Shown: in pieces, positions 1-11,261 of the stretch | Position numbering within the stretch: the first letter of the stretch is position 1 | Layout of the letters: each line of letters begins with the position of its first letter | From: Rubrivivax sp. | Lineage (GTDB): Bacteria > Pseudomonadota > Gammaproteobacteria > Burkholderiales > Burkholderiaceae_C | Assembly: GCA_014859905.1 (NCBI GenBank) | Contig: JACZKT010000512.1 | Location: forward strand, 1 to 62,396 | DNA length: 62,396 bases | Direction of reading: 5' to 3' | Program-made: the position numbers and the translations under genes | Notes under the pieces: model-generated | Seen by the model: the letters and a program-made list of their open reading frames with translations, nothing else | Databases searched by the model: none | Told to the model about the DNA's origin: nothing

Positions 1-1
1 T

Positions 2-2401
2 CTGGCGGTGGAGCAAAGCCCCAACTCGATTGTCATCACCGACCTGGATGCAAATATCGAATATGTGAACGAGGGCTTCGTCAGGGTGACCGGCTATAGC
101 CGTGAAGAGGTGATCGGCCAAAACCCCCGCATCCTGCAGTCCGGCAAGAATCCACCTGAAGCCTACCGCGACATGTGGGCCCGGCTGACGCGCAGCGAAA
201 GCTGGAAAGGCGAGCTCATCAACCGGCGCAAGGACGGCAGCGAATATATCGAATCCCTCTTTGTCTCACCGGTGCGTGGTGCCGATGGTGGCACAACCAA
301 CTATTTGGCGATAAAGGAAGATATTACCGATCGCAAGCAGGCCGAGGCGGCGCTGCTGCAACTCAATGAAAACCTCGAACACAGGGTGGCGGAACGCACT
401 GCAGACCTGGAGCAGGCGCGGTGCGAGGCCGATGACGCCAACCGGGCCAAATCGGCCTTTTTGGCCACCATGAGCCACGAAATCCGCACCCCGATGAACG
501 GCGTCGTCGGTATGGTGGACGTGCTCATGCACAGCCGGCTGTCGGAACACCAGGCCGACCTGGTCGGGACGATCCGGGAGTCCGCCAATGCGCTGCTGGG
601 CATCATCGACGACATCCTGGACTCTTCGAAGATCGAGGCCGGCCGGATGGCACTCGATCGGATGCCGGTTTGCGTGGCTGACCTGGTCGAAGGCCTGTGC
701 AATTCGCTGGTGCCGGTTGCCACACGCAAAGGTGTGGAACTGACCGTGTTCGTCTCGCCGGACATTCCGGAACGGATATTGTCCGACGACGTACGGCTGC
801 GTCAGGTGCTCTACAACCTGCTAGGCAACGCAATCAAGTTCTCCTCAGGGCGTCCCGGCAGGCAGGGCCATGTGTCCATACGGGCGACCCTTGCGGATGC
901 TGCGCCGTTGCAGCTGGTGCTCAGCGTCGCCGACAACGGCATCGGCATAGCCCCGGAGACGATGAAGGCATTATTCAAGCCATTCACGCAAGCCGAGATT
1001 TCGACCACCCGGCGCTTCGGCGGCACCGGACTGGGACTGGCCATCTGCAAACGCCTGGTGGACCTGATGAAGGGAGAGATAGCCGTGGATAGCATGCCCG
1101 GGGAGGGCACCACGTTCACCGTGACTTTGCCGTTCGAGCCTGCCGCTGAACAACCCGAGCGCGCACTGCCCGATCTTTCAGGATTGGGCTGTATTGTTCT
1201 GGAAAGCCCGACGCTCCAGGCAGGCGATTTACGCACCTATCTCGAACATGCCGGTGCAAGAGTGTGTCTGGCAGCTGATGCGGAAACTGCTGTGCGGGCG
1301 GCCACCCAGCTTCCCGCGCCGGCCGTGGCGATCCTGGTAGCTGAGCGAGGGGCCGTGCCGGCTGCCTTGCTTTCCACTCTTTCCGCCGTGCCTGACATAC
1401 GCTATCTGCTGATCACGCGCGGACGCCGCGTTCGTTGCAGAGTCGTCGATGCCAACACGATCAGCATGGATGGCGATGCGCTGCGCCGGCTGACCTTGCT
1501 GCGTGCCGTTGCCGTAGCCGCGGGCCGCGCTTCCCCGGAAATCTTCCACGACAGGCCTGAAGAACCCCTGGCGGGCGAAATCGAGCAACCCACCATTGCC
1601 GAGGCACGCGCCCAGGACCGACTCATCCTGATTGCCGAGGACGACGATATCAACCAGAGGGTGATTCTGCGGCAACTCGAATTGCTCGGGTATGCGGCAG
1701 AAGTCGCCAGCACCGGTACGGAGGCCATGAGGTTATGGCACGAGGGGCGCTATGCCCTGCTGCTGACCGATCTGCACATGCCGGAAATGGATGGCTATAC
1801 GCTGGCTGAAACCATCCGCCGGGAAGAGGCAGGACGAAGCCGCATGCCCATCGTGGTCCTCACAGCCAACGCGCTGCGGGGCGAGGCACATCGCGCTCAC
1901 GCCTCGGGCATTGATGACTACCTGACCAAGCCGGTGCAACTCCACCTGCTCAGAACCACGCTGGAAAAATGGTTACCCCATACAGGCGGAAACAAGACAA
2001 GCGAAAACAAAGCGCCTGACCTGCCGCCGGAACGCGGCGGCGCACAACCTCGCCCGGCATTCCCGTCAGTGGATATCAGCGTGCTGCGAAGTCTGGTCGG
2101 AGATGACCAGGCAACCGTACATGAATTCCTTGCCGACTACCTCGCGTCGGCCCGGCGTCTTGCCGCGGAGATGCGCGCAGCCCTGGCTGCCGGAGATACG
2201 CGGTATGTCTGTTCCATCGCGCACAAGCTCAAGTCCTCGTCCCGCTCCGTGGGCGCAATGGCGCTGGGCGATTTGTGCGCCGAGTTGGAGAATTTCGGCA
2301 AGACAGGGGACAAGACGGCTATCGCGCAAGGCATGGCGGAATTTGAAACTGCGTTGGCACAAGTTGAGGCAGTAATCGCCGCGCTTCTGGAAGAACAATG
2401 A
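2..2401 (+). CDS. Hybrid sensor histidine kinase (PAS-HisKA-HATPase-REC-Hpt), 5' end outside window
   Basis: Phosphorelay kinase, ArcB/BvgS-like in architecture. The frame is open to the window edge and the visible part starts inside a PAS domain ([18 protein letters not shown]), so the GTG at 8 is not the true start. In order: PAS (residues 1-110), linker coiled coil, HisKA with the phospho-acceptor H-box [10 protein letters not shown] (about 155), HATPase with DNGIGIAP and GGTGLGLAI (300-350), a degenerate receiver-like stretch without an acceptor Asp (390-510), a canonical receiver ([20 protein letters not shown] in LTKP; 540-660) and a C-terminal Hpt with HKLKSSS (about 740). Input domains lie upstream and are unseen. 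The stop overlaps the next start (ATGA at 2398), so it is coupled to a c-di-GMP phosphodiesterase, its probable output. Confidence 0.93.
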   Translation: MAVEQSPNSIVITDLDANIEYVNEGFVRVTGYSREEVIGQNPRILQSGKNPPEAYRDMWARLTRSESWKGELINRRKDGSEYIESLFVSPVRGADGGTTNYLAIKEDITDRKQAEAALLQLNENLEHRVAERTADLEQARCEADDANRAKSAFLATMSHEIRTPMNGVVGMVDVLMHSRLSEHQADLVGTIRESANALLGIIDDILDSSKIEAGRMALDRMPVCVADLVEGLCNSLVPVATRKGVELTVFVSPDIPERILSDDVRLRQVLYNLLGNAIKFSSGRPGRQGHVSIRATLADAAPLQLVLSVADNGIGIAPETMKALFKPFTQAEISTTRRFGGTGLGLAICKRLVDLMKGEIAVDSMPGEGTTFTVTLPFEPAAEQPERALPDLSGLGCIVLESPTLQAGDLRTYLEHAGARVCLAADAETAVRAATQLPAPAVAILVAERGAVPAALLSTLSAVPDIRYLLITRGRRVRCRVVDANTISMDGDALRRLTLLRAVAVAAGRASPEIFHDRPEEPLAGEIEQPTIAEARAQDRLILIAEDDDINQRVILRQLELLGYAAEVASTGTEAMRLWHEGRYALLLTDLHMPEMDGYTLAETIRREEAGRSRMPIVVLTANALRGEAHRAHASGIDDYLTKPVQLHLLRTTLEKWLPHTGGNKTSENKAPDLPPERGGAQPRPAFPSVDISVLRSLVGDDQATVHEFLADYLASARRLAAEMRAALAAGDTRYVCSIAHKLKSSSRSVGAMALGDLCAELENFGKTGDKTAIAQGMAEFETALAQVEAVIAALLEEQ

Positions 2402-3624
2402 ACAACATGCTGACAAACAATATGAAAGTCCTGCTAGTCGATGATGAGTCTTTTGCGTGCAAACTTCTCACGCGTCAACTGGCAAACCTTGGCCTCAATG
2501 ATGTCACTTCCTGCGAGCGTGCAACGGATGCACTGGCCCTGCTGGAATCCGGCGACGGCGTGTTCGGCCTGATATTCTGCGACCTGCAAATGCCAGGGAT
2601 GGATGGCGTTGAATTCGTGCGGCAGTTGGTGCGAATTAAATACGCCGGCGGGCTGGTGCTGGTCAGCGGTGAGGATGGACGCATCCTGCAGACTGCCGAA
2701 AGGCTGTCCAGGGCACATCAGCTTGATGTGCTCGGTGTCTTGCACAAGCCGATTTCTCCAGAGCAACTGCGCCAGGTACTGGCGAACCAATCCCTGCGAG
2801 AAGGCATGTCGTCCCATGCCGCCCGCAAGACATATGCATCCGATGAACTGTGGCGCGCCATCACTGGGGGGATGCTGATCAATTGCTACCAGCCTAAGGT
2901 CGATCTCGCCTCCGGCGTGGTCAGTGGGGTGGAAACCCTGGTGCGCTGGCAGCACCCCCAGGACGGTTTGGTGTTTCCAGATCAGTTCATCGCCACCGCG
3001 GAGGAGCATGGTCACATTGATGAACTGACGCGCGTGGTGCTGGCAAATGCCTTGCGCCAGGCACGCATCTGGTTGGATACCGGATTGTCCCTGCATGTGG
3101 CGGTGAATGTGTCGATGGACAATCTCGATTCCCTGGAGTTTCCAGATTTCGCCGCGCGTGCGGCCGCCAAGGCGGGGGTATCACCATCGTGCCTGGTGTT
3201 GGAGGTGACGGAAAGCCGGTTGATGAAGAACCCTCTCGCATCGCTCGACATACTTGCCCGCCTGCGCCTGAAGCATATCAGCCTGTCTATCGATGATTTT
3301 GGCACCGGGCACTCGTCGCTTTCCCAGCTCCGATATATTCCCTTCGACGAACTGAAGGTGGACCGGAGTTTCGTCCATGGCGCCAGCCGTGACCCGTCTC
3401 TTCGAGCCATACTCGAAGCGAGCCTTGACATGGCGCGAAAGCTGGACATGAAGACGGTGGCAGAGGGCGTTGAAGATCAGGAAGACTGGGATTTCCTGCG
3501 CGCAGCCGGTTGTGACACGGCGCAGGGCTATTTCATCGCCAAGCCCATGCGGGCGGAGGATATTGGCCGCTGGTTCGAAGCCTGGGCAGAACGTCGTCCG
3601 AACCTGATGCAGATGAAGGTATGA
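2398..3624 (+). CDS. Response regulator with EAL domain (c-di-GMP phosphodiesterase)
   Basis: A 408-residue receiver-EAL protein expected to hydrolyse c-di-GMP under control of the upstream kinase. The receiver (1-130) has the acidic pair VDDE, phospho-Asp in FCDLQMPGMDG and a Lys in LHKP. The EAL domain (150-400) has ETLVRW in place of EALVRW, then VLEVTES, SIDDFGTGHSSL, DELKVDRSFV and VAEGVE, so metal-binding and catalytic residues look complete. Start by ATGA overlap with the kinase gene. The protein is a clear paralogue of the minus-strand gene at 4903-6105. Its stop again forms ATGA (3621) with the start of a truncated third gene, the same gene order as in the opposite module. Confidence 0.93.
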   Translation: MNNMLTNNMKVLLVDDESFACKLLTRQLANLGLNDVTSCERATDALALLESGDGVFGLIFCDLQMPGMDGVEFVRQLVRIKYAGGLVLVSGEDGRILQTAERLSRAHQLDVLGVLHKPISPEQLRQVLANQSLREGMSSHAARKTYASDELWRAITGGMLINCYQPKVDLASGVVSGVETLVRWQHPQDGLVFPDQFIATAEEHGHIDELTRVVLANALRQARIWLDTGLSLHVAVNVSMDNLDSLEFPDFAARAAAKAGVSPSCLVLEVTESRLMKNPLASLDILARLRLKHISLSIDDFGTGHSSLSQLRYIPFDELKVDRSFVHGASRDPSLRAILEASLDMARKLDMKTVAEGVEDQEDWDFLRAAGCDTAQGYFIAKPMRAEDIGRWFEAWAERRPNLMQMKV

Positions 3625-3761
3625 ACTCAGGTGTAGAGCTCATTGTGGCCACGGAGATTGCTTCCGACGCGCAGTTGGTTGGAAGTGGACCAGTGATCAA
3701 TGCAGGCACTGAACAACGCACACGTCAGGCAACGTTGGTTGGCTCGGCGGGGCTCGAGTAA
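3621..3761 (+). pseudogene. Truncated receiver-like gene, relic of the third cistron of the plus-strand module
   Basis: An ATG overlapping the EAL stop (ATGA) opens a 46-codon frame beginning MNSGVELIVATEIASDAQLV. This matches the N-terminus of the minus-strand double-receiver protein (ARILVATDVVGDADLVKKLL). After about 22 codons the similarity stops and the frame reads antisense through the 3' end of that other gene until a TAA. So the module once continued with a homologous receiver gene, and all but its first approximately 65 bases is gone. The breakpoint lies near 3685-3724, exactly where the two oppositely oriented modules meet. Confidence 0.7.
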
Positions 3762-4906
3762 GCGCGGACCTTGGCGAGGAGTAGTTCCTTGTTGAATGGC
3801 TTGACCACGAAGCCGGAGGCGCCAGCCTTCACGCTCTGCATGACTATTTCCTTCTCGCTGTGACCGGTGATCATGAGCACCGGTACGCCTGCGAACCGGT
3901 CGACCGACTTGATGCGGCGCGTCGCTTCGATGCCGTCGATGTCGGGCAGACCCACGTCCATCAGGATCAGGTCGGGCTCGCGCTTGCGCAACGTGGCAAG
4001 GGCCTCGGTTCCCGATGTCGCAAACAGAAGCTCGAAGTTCTCGTCTCGCAGCAGTTGGCGCAGCAGCTTGTGCTGGTATTCGTCATCCTCCACGATCAAC
4101 ATGAGCGGGTGCACACGCTCGGCCAGCGTTTGAAGCGCGCGTGCAGCTTCGAATTGAGGCGCCAGTTCCTCCTTGAGTGCACCCGCCCAATCACGGACGG
4201 GTTGCACGGCAGCGGCGACGGCCCCCAGACGTGTCGCGATCTCCCCTGTCTTCAAACGGTCGATCTCGCGCTGGAAACCCGGCACGTCCTTGACGTCGAC
4301 CAGGTCGCGCAGGTCGCCCTGCGACAGTTGGTGCGAGAAGCCGTCCAGGGCCAATCCGATGCCGTACTGCGCCTGCTCGAGTGAGCGGCTTGCAACGTCA
4401 ATGCGCGCTCCGCCTCGTGCCGCATACTGTTCCAGAAGCGACTCGGCTGCCGCCAAGCGTCGCGCCTGAGCAGCGAACTCGGCCACCGTCGGGGCGCCTG
4501 TACCGCTGGCGGCCAGTTGACGCAGCGCGTGATGCACCGCCATCGGCAGGCGCGGTGCGTCGTGTGTCAAGGGCCAGAACAGCACGTAGTCGTCGAAGTA
4601 CTCCTTCTTGCACAGCTCGTAAACACGCCGAAGGTCGTCCTTGTTGCACAGGATCAGGGTTCGGTGCGGCAATGTATGGACCAAGGTGCTCAGGCGATAC
4701 AGGCCAAGGTAGTACCGCTCGGCCTTCTCCAGGCAGTTGAAGGTCAGGATGAGTACCTCGGGCCGTTGTCTTTCGAAATCGGCAATCACGCGATCCTGAT
4801 CGGTCGAGGCCGCCACATTGTCGAACTCGTCGCGCAGCAGCTTCTTGACGAGATCCGCATCGCCAACCACATCAGTGGCCACCAGGATTCGGGCTGTGGC
4901 CGTCAT
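3725..4906 (-). CDS. Double-receiver response regulator, N-terminal receiver degenerate
   Basis: A 393-residue protein with no recognisable output domain. The N-terminal 120 residues look like a receiver fold, but the acceptor position reads LILTFNCLE, without a usual Asp. A mostly helical middle (about 140-260) follows. A canonical receiver ends the protein (270-390) with IVEDDEYQ, LILMDVGLPDIDG, T in ITGHS and VVKPF. It may relay or integrate phosphoryl signals for the REC-EAL partner. The start overlaps the upstream REC-EAL stop by four bases (ATGA), so the two are translated together. It is the intact counterpart of the truncated gene at 3621. Confidence 0.85.
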   Translation of the reverse strand: MTATARILVATDVVGDADLVKKLLRDEFDNVAASTDQDRVIADFERQRPEVLILTFNCLEKAERYYLGLYRLSTLVHTLPHRTLILCNKDDLRRVYELCKKEYFDDYVLFWPLTHDAPRLPMAVHHALRQLAASGTGAPTVAEFAAQARRLAAAESLLEQYAARGGARIDVASRSLEQAQYGIGLALDGFSHQLSQGDLRDLVDVKDVPGFQREIDRLKTGEIATRLGAVAAAVQPVRDWAGALKEELAPQFEAARALQTLAERVHPLMLIVEDDEYQHKLLRQLLRDENFELLFATSGTEALATLRKREPDLILMDVGLPDIDGIEATRRIKSVDRFAGVPVLMITGHSEKEIVMQSVKAGASGFVVKPFNKELLLAKVRAYSSPAEPTNVA

Positions 4907-6105
4907 GCTGCGATAGCCATCAATTCGCGGCGACGCGATTCCCAGGCGACTCGCCAGCCCACCAGATCGGCTCCCGGCATCGGCCGCGCGATGAAATACC
5001 CCTGCGCTACATCGCAGCCGTGCGCGCGCAGGTAATCAAGATCGGATTGGTCCTCCACGCCTTCTGCGACCGTCTTCATGCCGAGCTGGCGCGCCATCGC
5101 AAGCGTTGCCTCGATGATGGCGCCGAGCGACGTATCCCCGGCAGCGCCGTGGACGAAGCTTCGATCCAGCTTGAGTTCGTCGAACGGAATGTCGCGCAAT
5201 TGGGCCAACGACGAATGGCCGGTGCCGAAATCGTCGATCGACAGGCTGACCCCCTTCAGGCGCAGCCGCGTCAGCACGTCCAGTGGCGCCCGCACATCCT
5301 TCATCAGGCGGCTCTCCGTCACTTCCAGCACCAGCCTCGACGGCTCGACCCCGATCTCGCTTGCCAACTGCGCGACCGAGTCGGGAAGGTCCAGTGAGGC
5401 CAAATTGTCCATCGAGACGTTTACGGCCACCTGCAGGTCCAGCCCGGCGTCGCGCCATCTGCGTGATTGGCGCAACGCGGCGGCCAGCACGGCGAGCGTC
5501 AGCGCGTCGATGAGGCCGTGGTCCTCGGCCAAGGTGATGAAACGATCCGGGTACACCAGTCCGGCCTGCGGATGGTTCCAGCGCACGAGCGACTCGACGC
5601 CGATCAGCGCGCCGCCGGCCAGTGCCACCTTGGGCTGGTAGTGAATGACGAGTTCGTCACCGGCAATGGCGCGCTCGAGCTCGGCGGGCTCGAATTCGCC
5701 CTGGGCCGCGCGCCAGGGCACGACCTTGCGCGCCGCATGGCTGGCCAGCACTTCGCTCAGCTGCTCGTTCTTGATCGGCTTTTGCAGCATCCCGAGGACG
5801 TGAATCCGGTGCGCGCGTGCGAGTTTGGCCACGGCCTTCAGGATGCGCCCGTCTTCGCCGCTGACAAGCACCAGGCTGCCGCTGTAGCCGATGCCCGCCA
5901 GGTGACGAACGAACTCCACGCCGTCGATGCCCGGCATTTGCAGATCGCAGAATACCAGCCCGATCGCCTCGGACCGGGTCTTCAGCAGCGTCATCGCCTC
6001 CTCGGCGCGCTCGCAATGCAGGACCCCGACGCATCCGACTCGCTCCAATTGCCGAGTCAGCAGCTTGAGCGCCAGAGGATCGTCGTCGATGAGCAGCGTG
6101 TTCAT
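4903..6105 (-). CDS. Response regulator with EAL domain, paralogue of the plus-strand copy
   Basis: Receiver (DDDP, FCDLQMPGIDG, LQKP) followed by EAL (ESLVRW, VLEVTES, SIDDFGTGHSSL, DELKLDRSFV, VAEGVE), so probably an active c-di-GMP phosphodiesterase. The frame is open upstream to 6198, but the ATG at 6105 begins with MNTLLIDDDP, the normal receiver start, and aligns with the paralogue at 2398, so I chose it. It overlaps the downstream receiver gene (ATGA). A broken GGDEF gene lies just upstream on the same strand: opposing c-di-GMP synthesis and hydrolysis genes were once one operon. Confidence 0.92.
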   Translation of the reverse strand: MNTLLIDDDPLALKLLTRQLERVGCVGVLHCERAEEAMTLLKTRSEAIGLVFCDLQMPGIDGVEFVRHLAGIGYSGSLVLVSGEDGRILKAVAKLARAHRIHVLGMLQKPIKNEQLSEVLASHAARKVVPWRAAQGEFEPAELERAIAGDELVIHYQPKVALAGGALIGVESLVRWNHPQAGLVYPDRFITLAEDHGLIDALTLAVLAAALRQSRRWRDAGLDLQVAVNVSMDNLASLDLPDSVAQLASEIGVEPSRLVLEVTESRLMKDVRAPLDVLTRLRLKGVSLSIDDFGTGHSSLAQLRDIPFDELKLDRSFVHGAAGDTSLGAIIEATLAMARQLGMKTVAEGVEDQSDLDYLRAHGCDVAQGYFIARPMPGADLVGWRVAWESRRRELMAIAA

Positions 6106-6130
6106 GGCGAGCGCTCGATGTGTTGGCGTT

Positions 6131-7013
6131 TCATGCCTGGCCCCACATCCAGCGGTCGCGGCCGGCCCGTTTGGCCGCATAGAGCGCTGTGCGGGCACGC
6201 TCGACCGCCTGGGCCACCGACTCTTGTGCCTCGACCACGACCAGCCCGGCGCTGACGCGCAGGTTCAGTGACCCGCCGTCGGCCAGTTGCCGCGGCGCGT
6301 CGCGGAGAGCTTGCAGCAGGCGATCGCCGGCGTTCCCGGCCGCCGACTCGTTCGTGGCGTGAAGAATCACGAGGCACTCCTCGCCACCGAAGCGGAACCC
6401 CGGCTCGTCTGCGCGCGCCTGCGCCCGCAGGATGCTCGCCAAATAACATGGCTTGGTCGCCCACACTGTGGCCGTGGATGTCATTGACACGTATGAAGTG
6501 ATCCACATCGGCAATGATCAGTACCGTCAGCTGCCCACTGCGGTTGTCCAGCGCCCTGCAACGCGCGAACTCGTCCGCGAATCCGTAGCCCAACGGCGGG
6601 CCGGTCAACGGGTCGTGCCGCACGCTACGGGCGAGAGCTGCGGTCTTGCGGTGTGCGATCTCCGCAACCTGAGCGGCCTGCCAGGCCTCGAAGGCCTCCG
6701 GATCAGCCGAATTGCCGTGCCGCTCGGCTAGCAGGTCGGTGCGCAGCGCGCGCGCCGAATCATGCATGCGCTCGTGCTGCTCGAGCAGCCGCGACGTGGC
6801 CGCCGCACCGACCTGCTCGAATGTCTCGCGGCTCTGCACGAACCAGCGCCCGAAACGGCAGCGCAAATGGGCACCCGGGTCCAGGACGTCCTCGCCGGGC
6901 GACGTCCGCAGCACCGCACGGCGAAGGACTCGTCGCGTCAAGCCCAGCTGCGCCTCGACAGCACCATCGAGCACTGCGACGAAGCTTTCAACACGTGGAG
7001 CGAAGACAGTCAT
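6131..7013 (-). pseudogene. Frameshifted CZB-GGDEF diguanylate cyclase
   Basis: The ATG at 7013 opens an N-terminal chemoreceptor zinc-binding (CZB) domain like that of DgcZ: CRFGRWF and the HERMH pair are present, but the first zinc-ligand His region reads EAQLG (Gln where the family has His). A GGDEF domain follows (HDPLTG, DVDHFIRVND). Near 6440 one extra base breaks the frame. The remainder (RFGGEECLVIL to KRAGRDRWMWG) continues in another frame to 6131. The active-site motif reads GGEEC instead of GGEEF. The frameshift plus two altered conserved positions argue for decay; a sequencing error could explain only the shift. Confidence 0.8.
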
Positions 7014-7178
7014 GGGCCTACTCTCGGTCCAACCCGCGGAGGCATTGGCAAAGCGCTCACTTTCCCCGCATCGTATGCAGGCAGTATCGGCACTACTCGC
7101 GGAAACGATCGCAGCAAAAGCGGTGCCTAGGCCCGCCATTCTTGCCGCACTTCGCTGGGTACAGAGGCGGCGGTTTCA

Positions 7179-8624
<1,446 letters not shown>

Positions 8625-8725
8625 TCAATCGAAGGAGCCTCCTCAAAGCCCGGGGCGGTTCAGATCAGCAACCGTGTCGCTGCGTCAGGCGCGGCGTGCA
8701 ATCACGGACTGGGGCGAGGCTGGAG

Positions 8726-9655
8726 TCATCCCCACCTCGTGGCCGCGTCCACCACCAGCGGACCGGGTGGGCCGCGCGGGCTGAAGCGCTCGTTGGGCAG
8801 GGTCAAGGCCTTTTGCACCAGTTCGCCCCAGGGCCCGGCACCGGCCGGCTGGGCAAGCTCGGCTTCGCGCAGGGCCACCAGTTCGTCGAGCTGCGCCCCC
8901 CGGGGTGGGCCGGATCGATCGCTGGTGCGCCTGTCGTCGTGCCGGAAGTGGCGCGCCACGCGGCGGCACACGGCTTTGTACAGTTGCGACACGCTGGACG
9001 GCGTGACGTTCCAGGCGCTGGCCAGTTGCACCGGCGTCAGACCCACCCCGAGGTACGCGTCGATCACCTCGCGGTGGCGCGGCGGCAGTGTGGCAAAAAA
9101 GGTCTCTAGCCGGCGCATCAGCATGGCAGTATCCACGCGCGCTTCCACTTCGTCGTGGGGCGTGGCCGGCTGCTGCTGCCGCGCGTGCTCGGGCACGTCC
9201 GAGTCGTCGGCCAGGCTCTCGGTCTGTGCCGCCAGTGCGGCGTGCTCGAGGCGGGCAATTTCGTCCACACTGATGCCGCACACGCCGCTCAGATCGGTCA
9301 GGCTCGGCGCGGCATCGTGGTCGCCGCGCCAACGTTCGCGTGCGATCTGCACCACCTTGAACTGGCGCCGCTGCGTGCGGCCCAGGTGGTCCATCTGGCG
9401 CAGTTCGTCGATCATGGCGCCCTTGACGCGCAGCTTGGCGTAGCGCACGAATGCGTCCTTGGCGTCTTGGCTGTCAGGCTCGCCTTCCCACTTGAACCCC
9501 AGCGCCGACTGTGCCACGGCAATCAGACCGGCCTGGATCAGGTCGGCCTTTTCGACGTTGGAAGGCGTGCGTCGCGCCAGCGCACTGGCCTGTTTGCGCA
9601 CCCAGGATTCGTTTCTGGCAATCAGGGATGAAGCAACCCCTTGCATCGAAATCAT
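8726..9655 (-). CDS. FliA-type (sigma-28 family) RNA polymerase sigma factor
   Basis: Sigma-70 family protein closest in layout to FliA/WhiG: region 2 with NVEKADLIQAGLIAVAQSA and YAKLRVKGAMIDELRQMDHLGR (residues about 30-100), a region-3-like middle, and region 4 helix-turn-helix (LPPRHREVIDAYLG to TPSSVSQLYKAVCRRV, about 200-245). E. coli FliA is about 239 residues; this one is about 309, with a long acidic/Ala-rich insert and a C-terminal tail. Start at 9655 or 9646 (both ATG); the longer frame to 9820 has an unlikely N-terminus. No flagellar genes are near, so target promoters are unknown. It sits between an IS3 element and an IS5 relic and may have arrived with them. Confidence 0.75.
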   Translation of the reverse strand: MISMQGVASSLIARNESWVRKQASALARRTPSNVEKADLIQAGLIAVAQSALGFKWEGEPDSQDAKDAFVRYAKLRVKGAMIDELRQMDHLGRTQRRQFKVVQIARERWRGDHDAAPSLTDLSGVCGISVDEIARLEHAALAAQTESLADDSDVPEHARQQQPATPHDEVEARVDTAMLMRRLETFFATLPPRHREVIDAYLGVGLTPVQLASAWNVTPSSVSQLYKAVCRRVARHFRHDDRRTSDRSGPPRGAQLDELVALREAELAQPAGAGPWGELVQKALTLPNERFSPRGPPGPLVVDAATRWG

Positions 9656-9977
9656 GGCAGGCGCGGACTCCGGTCGGTGCGGGCCCTGCGTACGCATAGC
9701 ACCTGAGGGTTCCCCAGTATGCAGTGGGACTCGAAACGGCGGCGCAAGTTCTTGTCTCCATTGAGAAAACAGACTGGGCACACGGCGCTGTTCCACCGCC
9801 TGTTCCCCCGCGCTGCGCATGCAGCAAAGAGACGTCGAACCGACGACATTCTGCGCCGTCCCGGGCCGTGCGGCAACGTCCCATCGCGTCCCACGCTCTT
9901 CCTAGTCTAGGGAACCGCCGTTCAATCCGGGCAGGCCATGATAGGCAAGCCGACGAGACGTGGCGATGATCATTGGC
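9656..9977. other. Gene-free stretch upstream of the sigma gene
   Basis: No convincing coding frame. It should hold the promoter of the sigma-factor gene, but I could not pick a clear -35/-10 pair, and no transposon end was recognised. Confidence 0.4.
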
Positions 9978-10290
9978 ATGAAGCAGACAAGTCTTGCGAG
10001 CCTGGAGCACGCAGGCAAGAAGCGCCGGACGCGGCGCGAGAAGTTCCTGGGCGAGATGGCAAAGGTCGTCCCGTGGGAGCGCGGCCGAAAGCCTTGATCG
10101 AACCGCACTACCCCAAGAGAGGCAAGGTGGGGCGCCTGCCCGTTGGGGTGCCCTGCATGCTGAGCATGTACTTCCTGCAGCAGTGGTACACGCTTGCCGA
10201 CGAGGCTCTGGAAGACACGCTGTACGACAGCCAAGCGATGCGCGAGTTCGTGGGCATCGACCTGGCCCGCGAGCAGGTGCCAGACGCCAC
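9978..10290 (+). pseudogene. IS5-family transposase N-terminal remnant
   Basis: Opens MKQTSLASLEHAGKKRRTRR and continues FLGEMAKVVPWE, then after a frameshift near 10080 LIEPHYPKRGKVGRLPVG, MLSMYFLQQWYTLADEALED and REFVGIDLAREQVPDATT. This is the conserved start of IS5-type transposases. Similarity stops at about 10290, so the catalytic core is absent. It is a dead fragment marking the junction between the sigma-factor region and the carboxylase operon. Confidence 0.8.
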
Positions 10291-10391
10291 GACGCCCAGG
10301 CGCCGACCAAATCAGCGGCGCGGCCCGGGTGTCGAGAGCGGGTTTTTCAGGACGGACCACATGACAGCAGGAGGTTAGCTGGGACGGCCCC

Positions 10392-11261
10392 TCAGTGTTG
10401 CATCCCCCACCGCCGAACCGTGCGTTCTTCAAGTGTCCGGAACACGATGCCCTCGACTGCAAGGCCGATCACGATGACAGCGAAGAGCCCGGCAAAGACA
10501 ACAGGTATATCGAGCGTGTTCTTGTTCTCGTAAATGAACCAACCCAGGCCACCCGACCCCGATGTGGTGCCGAAGACCAATTCCGCGGCGATCAAGGTCC
10601 GCCAAGCGAATGCCCAACCGATCTTGAGGCCCGTCAGGATGCTGCTCAACGCGGCAGGCACCAAGATCTTCGCCACATAGGCGGGCCCTCGCAGGCCGTA
10701 GTTGCGGCCCACCATGCGCAATGTGTTGGAAACCGCCATGAAGCCTGCATGCGTGTTCAGGGCGACGGGCCAGAGCACGGCGTGCACCAGCACGAAGACG
10801 ATGCTGCTGCTTCCCAGCCCGAACCAGATCAATGCCAGCGGCAGTAGCGCGATGGCGGGCAAGGGGTTGAGCATGGCCGTCAGCGTCTCGAGCAGGTCGT
10901 TGCCCAGGCGAGAGGCCATCGCCAGCACCGTCAGCAGCATGGCCAGGACCATCCCGAGGACATAGCCCTGCAACAGCACCTTGATCGACACCAGGGCCTT
11001 GCCCGGCAACTCACCCGTCAGCGTGCGGCTGACAAAGGCATCCAGCGTGGTCGTGAAGGTCGGCAGCAGCAGGTCGTTCTTGAGGAACATGGCGTAGGCC
11101 TGCCACACCGCGGCCAAGGCCATCAGGATCAGACCCTTGCGCACCCAAGCCAGGTTGTAGACGCGCTCCATGAGCGTCAGCGGTTGCTGAACGACGCCGA
11201 ACTGGTGCTCCGGTACATGCTCCCGCACCACTTCCGGCCGGATCTGCTGGGGCTCATGCAT
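10392..11261 (-). CDS. NitT/TauT-type ABC transporter permease
   Basis: Inner-membrane permease of the SsuC/TauC family with about six hydrophobic segments and the EAA-like loop around residues 185-205. The C-terminal motif AAELVFGTTSGSGGLGWFI is typical. The ATG at 11261 overlaps the end of the ATPase gene by a few bases; the frame extends to 11297 but that start lies deep in the ATPase gene. Last gene of the minus-strand carboxylase operon. With the ATPase and binding protein upstream it forms a complete importer, probably for the acid that the CoA-transferase and carboxylase act on. Confidence 0.88.
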   Translation of the reverse strand: MHEPQQIRPEVVREHVPEHQFGVVQQPLTLMERVYNLAWVRKGLILMALAAVWQAYAMFLKNDLLLPTFTTTLDAFVSRTLTGELPGKALVSIKVLLQGYVLGMVLAMLLTVLAMASRLGNDLLETLTAMLNPLPAIALLPLALIWFGLGSSSIVFVLVHAVLWPVALNTHAGFMAVSNTLRMVGRNYGLRGPAYVAKILVPAALSSILTGLKIGWAFAWRTLIAAELVFGTTSGSGGLGWFIYENKNTLDIPVVFAGLFAVIVIGLAVEGIVFRTLEERTVRRWGMQH

